Assembly: GCF_900142915.1 (NCBI RefSeq)
Contig: NZ_FRCM01000004.1
Location: 248,001 to 312,000, forward strand
Source of the DNA: Mucilaginibacter sp. OK098
Lineage (GTDB): Bacteria > Bacteroidota > Bacteroidia > Sphingobacteriales > Sphingobacteriaceae
Direction of reading: 5' to 3'
DNA: 64,000 nt
The first letter of the stretch is position 1. Each line of letters starts with the position of its first letter. The position numbers were made by a program, and so were the translations under genes. Below, piece by piece: positions 63,031-64,000 of the stretch. The notes beneath the pieces are model-generated. The model was not told the origin of the DNA and did not search any database. It was given only the letters and a program-made list of their open reading frames with translations.

Positions 63031-63714
63031 ATGATCGGAAATTCCATTATAAAGCTAAACAACGTTGATATATTTCAGCAGGCGCACCTGGTGTTATCAA
63101 ACGTTAACCTTCATATTGATAAAGGCGATTTTGTTTGGCTGATCGGGCAAACCGGTTCGGGCAAAAGTAGCTTGTTAAAGGTTATATATGGCGATCTTAA
63201 CATTAATACCGGTGCGGGTTATGCCTGCGGGTATGATCTGAATACTATTAAAAGTAATGAGATCCCTTTTTTGCGCCGGAAGTTGGGGATAGTTTTCCAG
63301 GATTTTCAATTATTAACTGACAGATCCGTTGAGCAAAACCTGCAATTTGTGATGCGTGCAACCGGCTGGACAGATAAAAAACTGATTGAAGACCGTGCAC
63401 TTGATGTTTTGGAAAAAGTGGGACTTCGCTCTAAACTTAAAAAAATGCCGCATGAGCTTTCTGGCGGCGAGCAGCAAAGGGTGGTAATAGCCCGCGCCCT
63501 GCTTAATGATCCTGAAATTATCCTGGCCGATGAGCCGACCGGCAACCTTGACCCGGATACTTCCGAAGAAATTGTGCTGCTGTTAAAGCAGATCAGCACT
63601 TCAGGCACCTCGGTGCTTATTGCCACGCACGATTATCATATCATCCGCACGTTCCCTTCACGCATTATCAAGTGCGAGAATGGTAAGGTTTTGGAGGATG
63701 TGAAGATAGCTTGA
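63031..63714 (+). CDS. ftsE: Cell-division ATP-binding protein FtsE-like
   Basis: This 227-residue ABC ATPase has Walker [30 protein letters not shown] (Q-loop), signature [20 protein letters not shown], Walker [18 protein letters not shown] and H-loop [20 protein letters not shown]. The FtsE-typical DFQLL and ATHDYxII patterns support this over LolD. FtsX is not in the remaining 280 bp, so the pair is split, as in some Bacteroidota. The start follows an atgacc inverted repeat. Confidence 0.88.
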   Translation: MIGNSIIKLNNVDIFQQAHLVLSNVNLHIDKGDFVWLIGQTGSGKSSLLKVIYGDLNINTGAGYACGYDLNTIKSNEIPFLRRKLGIVFQDFQLLTDRSVEQNLQFVMRATGWTDKKLIEDRALDVLEKVGLRSKLKKMPHELSGGEQQRVVIARALLNDPEIILADEPTGNLDPDTSEEIVLLLKQISTSGTSVLIATHDYHIIRTFPSRIIKCENGKVLEDVKIA

Positions 63715-63953
63715 TTTCGGAATTCGGATGTTCGATTTTTCGCTGTTGTTTATTTGCCAATGGTGCTCAAGGGGGGCTTCGCCGTTTCGGATTTATTTGA
63801 ATGCGGATTGCGGAATGTTGAATTCGGAATTAATAAATGCGCTCAATTTTCAATCATTGCCGATAGCTGCGTTTTCCCCCAATGAACTAATGAACCAGTG
63901 AGCTAATCAACCTTCAAAAAACTGCCAACTGCGCACTGCCAACTGCAAACTAA
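63715..63953. repeat. Gaattcgga, gaactaatg and gccaactgc word blocks
   Basis: Word blocks in this gap include ttcggaattcggatgttcg (63716-63736), gcggattgcggaatgttg and aattcggaatt (63802-63830), ccaatgaactaatgaaccag (63879-63898) and actgccaactgcgcactgcc (63921-63940). No gene in this stretch. gggcttcgccgtttcgg (63774-63790) resembles the word inside the 22595-22675 element. Confidence 0.6.
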
Positions 63954-64000
63954 TCAGTTCCCGCCAAATAGTACTGCCACCTTGTCGCCTTTACACCAAT
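63954..64000 (-). CDS. C-terminal end of an unidentified gene (possible PLP-dependent dehydratase)
   Basis: One minus-strand frame reads KGDKVAVLFGGN followed by TGA at 63954-63956. This recalls the C-terminal strand of threonine/serine dehydratase-type PLP enzymes, which often end near a GGN motif. Only 15 residues are visible and another frame is also open (ending YYLAGTD), so the call is tentative. Confidence 0.3.
   Translation of the reverse strand, partial: WCKGDKVAVLFGGN

Noticed and set aside
63715..64000. FtsX gene after ftsE
   Set aside because: No plus-strand frame of useful length is present in the remaining sequence; only repeat words and the end of a minus-strand gene.

Overview
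The window looks like chromosomal DNA from a Bacteroidota bacterium, most likely family Sphingobacteriaceae (Mucilaginibacter/Pedobacter-like). The evidence is a type III glutamine synthetase, a short primary sigma factor of about 286 residues, an ECF sigma/FecR/STN-TonB receptor set, an Oar-like TonB receptor, DUF6600, DUF6526 and DUF1761 proteins, a CHU_C-type (T9SS type B) C-terminus, and -7 boxes of the form TAnnTTTG in place of E. coli-type promoters. I see no rRNA, tRNA, CRISPR array, prophage or insertion sequence.

Layout. 0-5 kb: nitrogen module, a porin fragment and amt facing a type III glutamine synthetase. 5-8 kb: ClC antiporter, a HigA-like orphan, purM. 8-18.3 kb: cell-surface signalling locus (ECF sigma, FecR, STN-type TonB receptor, repeat lipoprotein) and an Oar-like receptor. 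18.7-31 kb: lipoamide dehydrogenase, TrmH-type methyltransferase, galactokinase and many small stand-alone genes, including a DUF6600 lipoprotein with a long P/Q/N-rich repeat tail, a CYTH protein, a cupredoxin lipoprotein, and an AraC regulator divergent from a PRISE-like reductase. 31.4-37.5 kb: gltB-gltD. 37.6-46.6 kb: truA, a degenerate DEAD-box protein, an ArsR/SRPBCC operon with a very clear promoter-operator, a degenerate HAD protein and an S41 protease. 46.7-57.9 kb: smc, PhzF, a four-module E-set/CBM48-like protein coupled to a retropepsin-like protein, a CHU_C protein and the primary sigma factor. 58-64 kb: DUF2975/XRE pair, DUF433 orphan, MBL hydrolase, LolD-like ATPase, sucC and FtsE.

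The GS type III/amt locus and gltBD together give ammonium uptake and the GS-GOGAT cycle. LpdA and SucC belong to 2-oxoacid dehydrogenase/TCA metabolism. LolD, FtsE, SMC and the sigma factor are housekeeping.

The most unusual property is in the intergenic DNA. At more than a dozen loci the gap holds an imperfect inverted repeat whose arms are themselves built from short, slightly varied, head-to-tail words (for example atgaac, atgacc, gattaga, tttcggact, aaaagc, ttcttgattc, attcgtg). Each locus uses its own word family, some families recur at distant loci, and where both arms are visible they face each other. Words run into genes, supplying stop codons, C-terminal tails or spurious upstream start codons. 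I know of no named element family that matches this and treat it as the main candidate for something undescribed.
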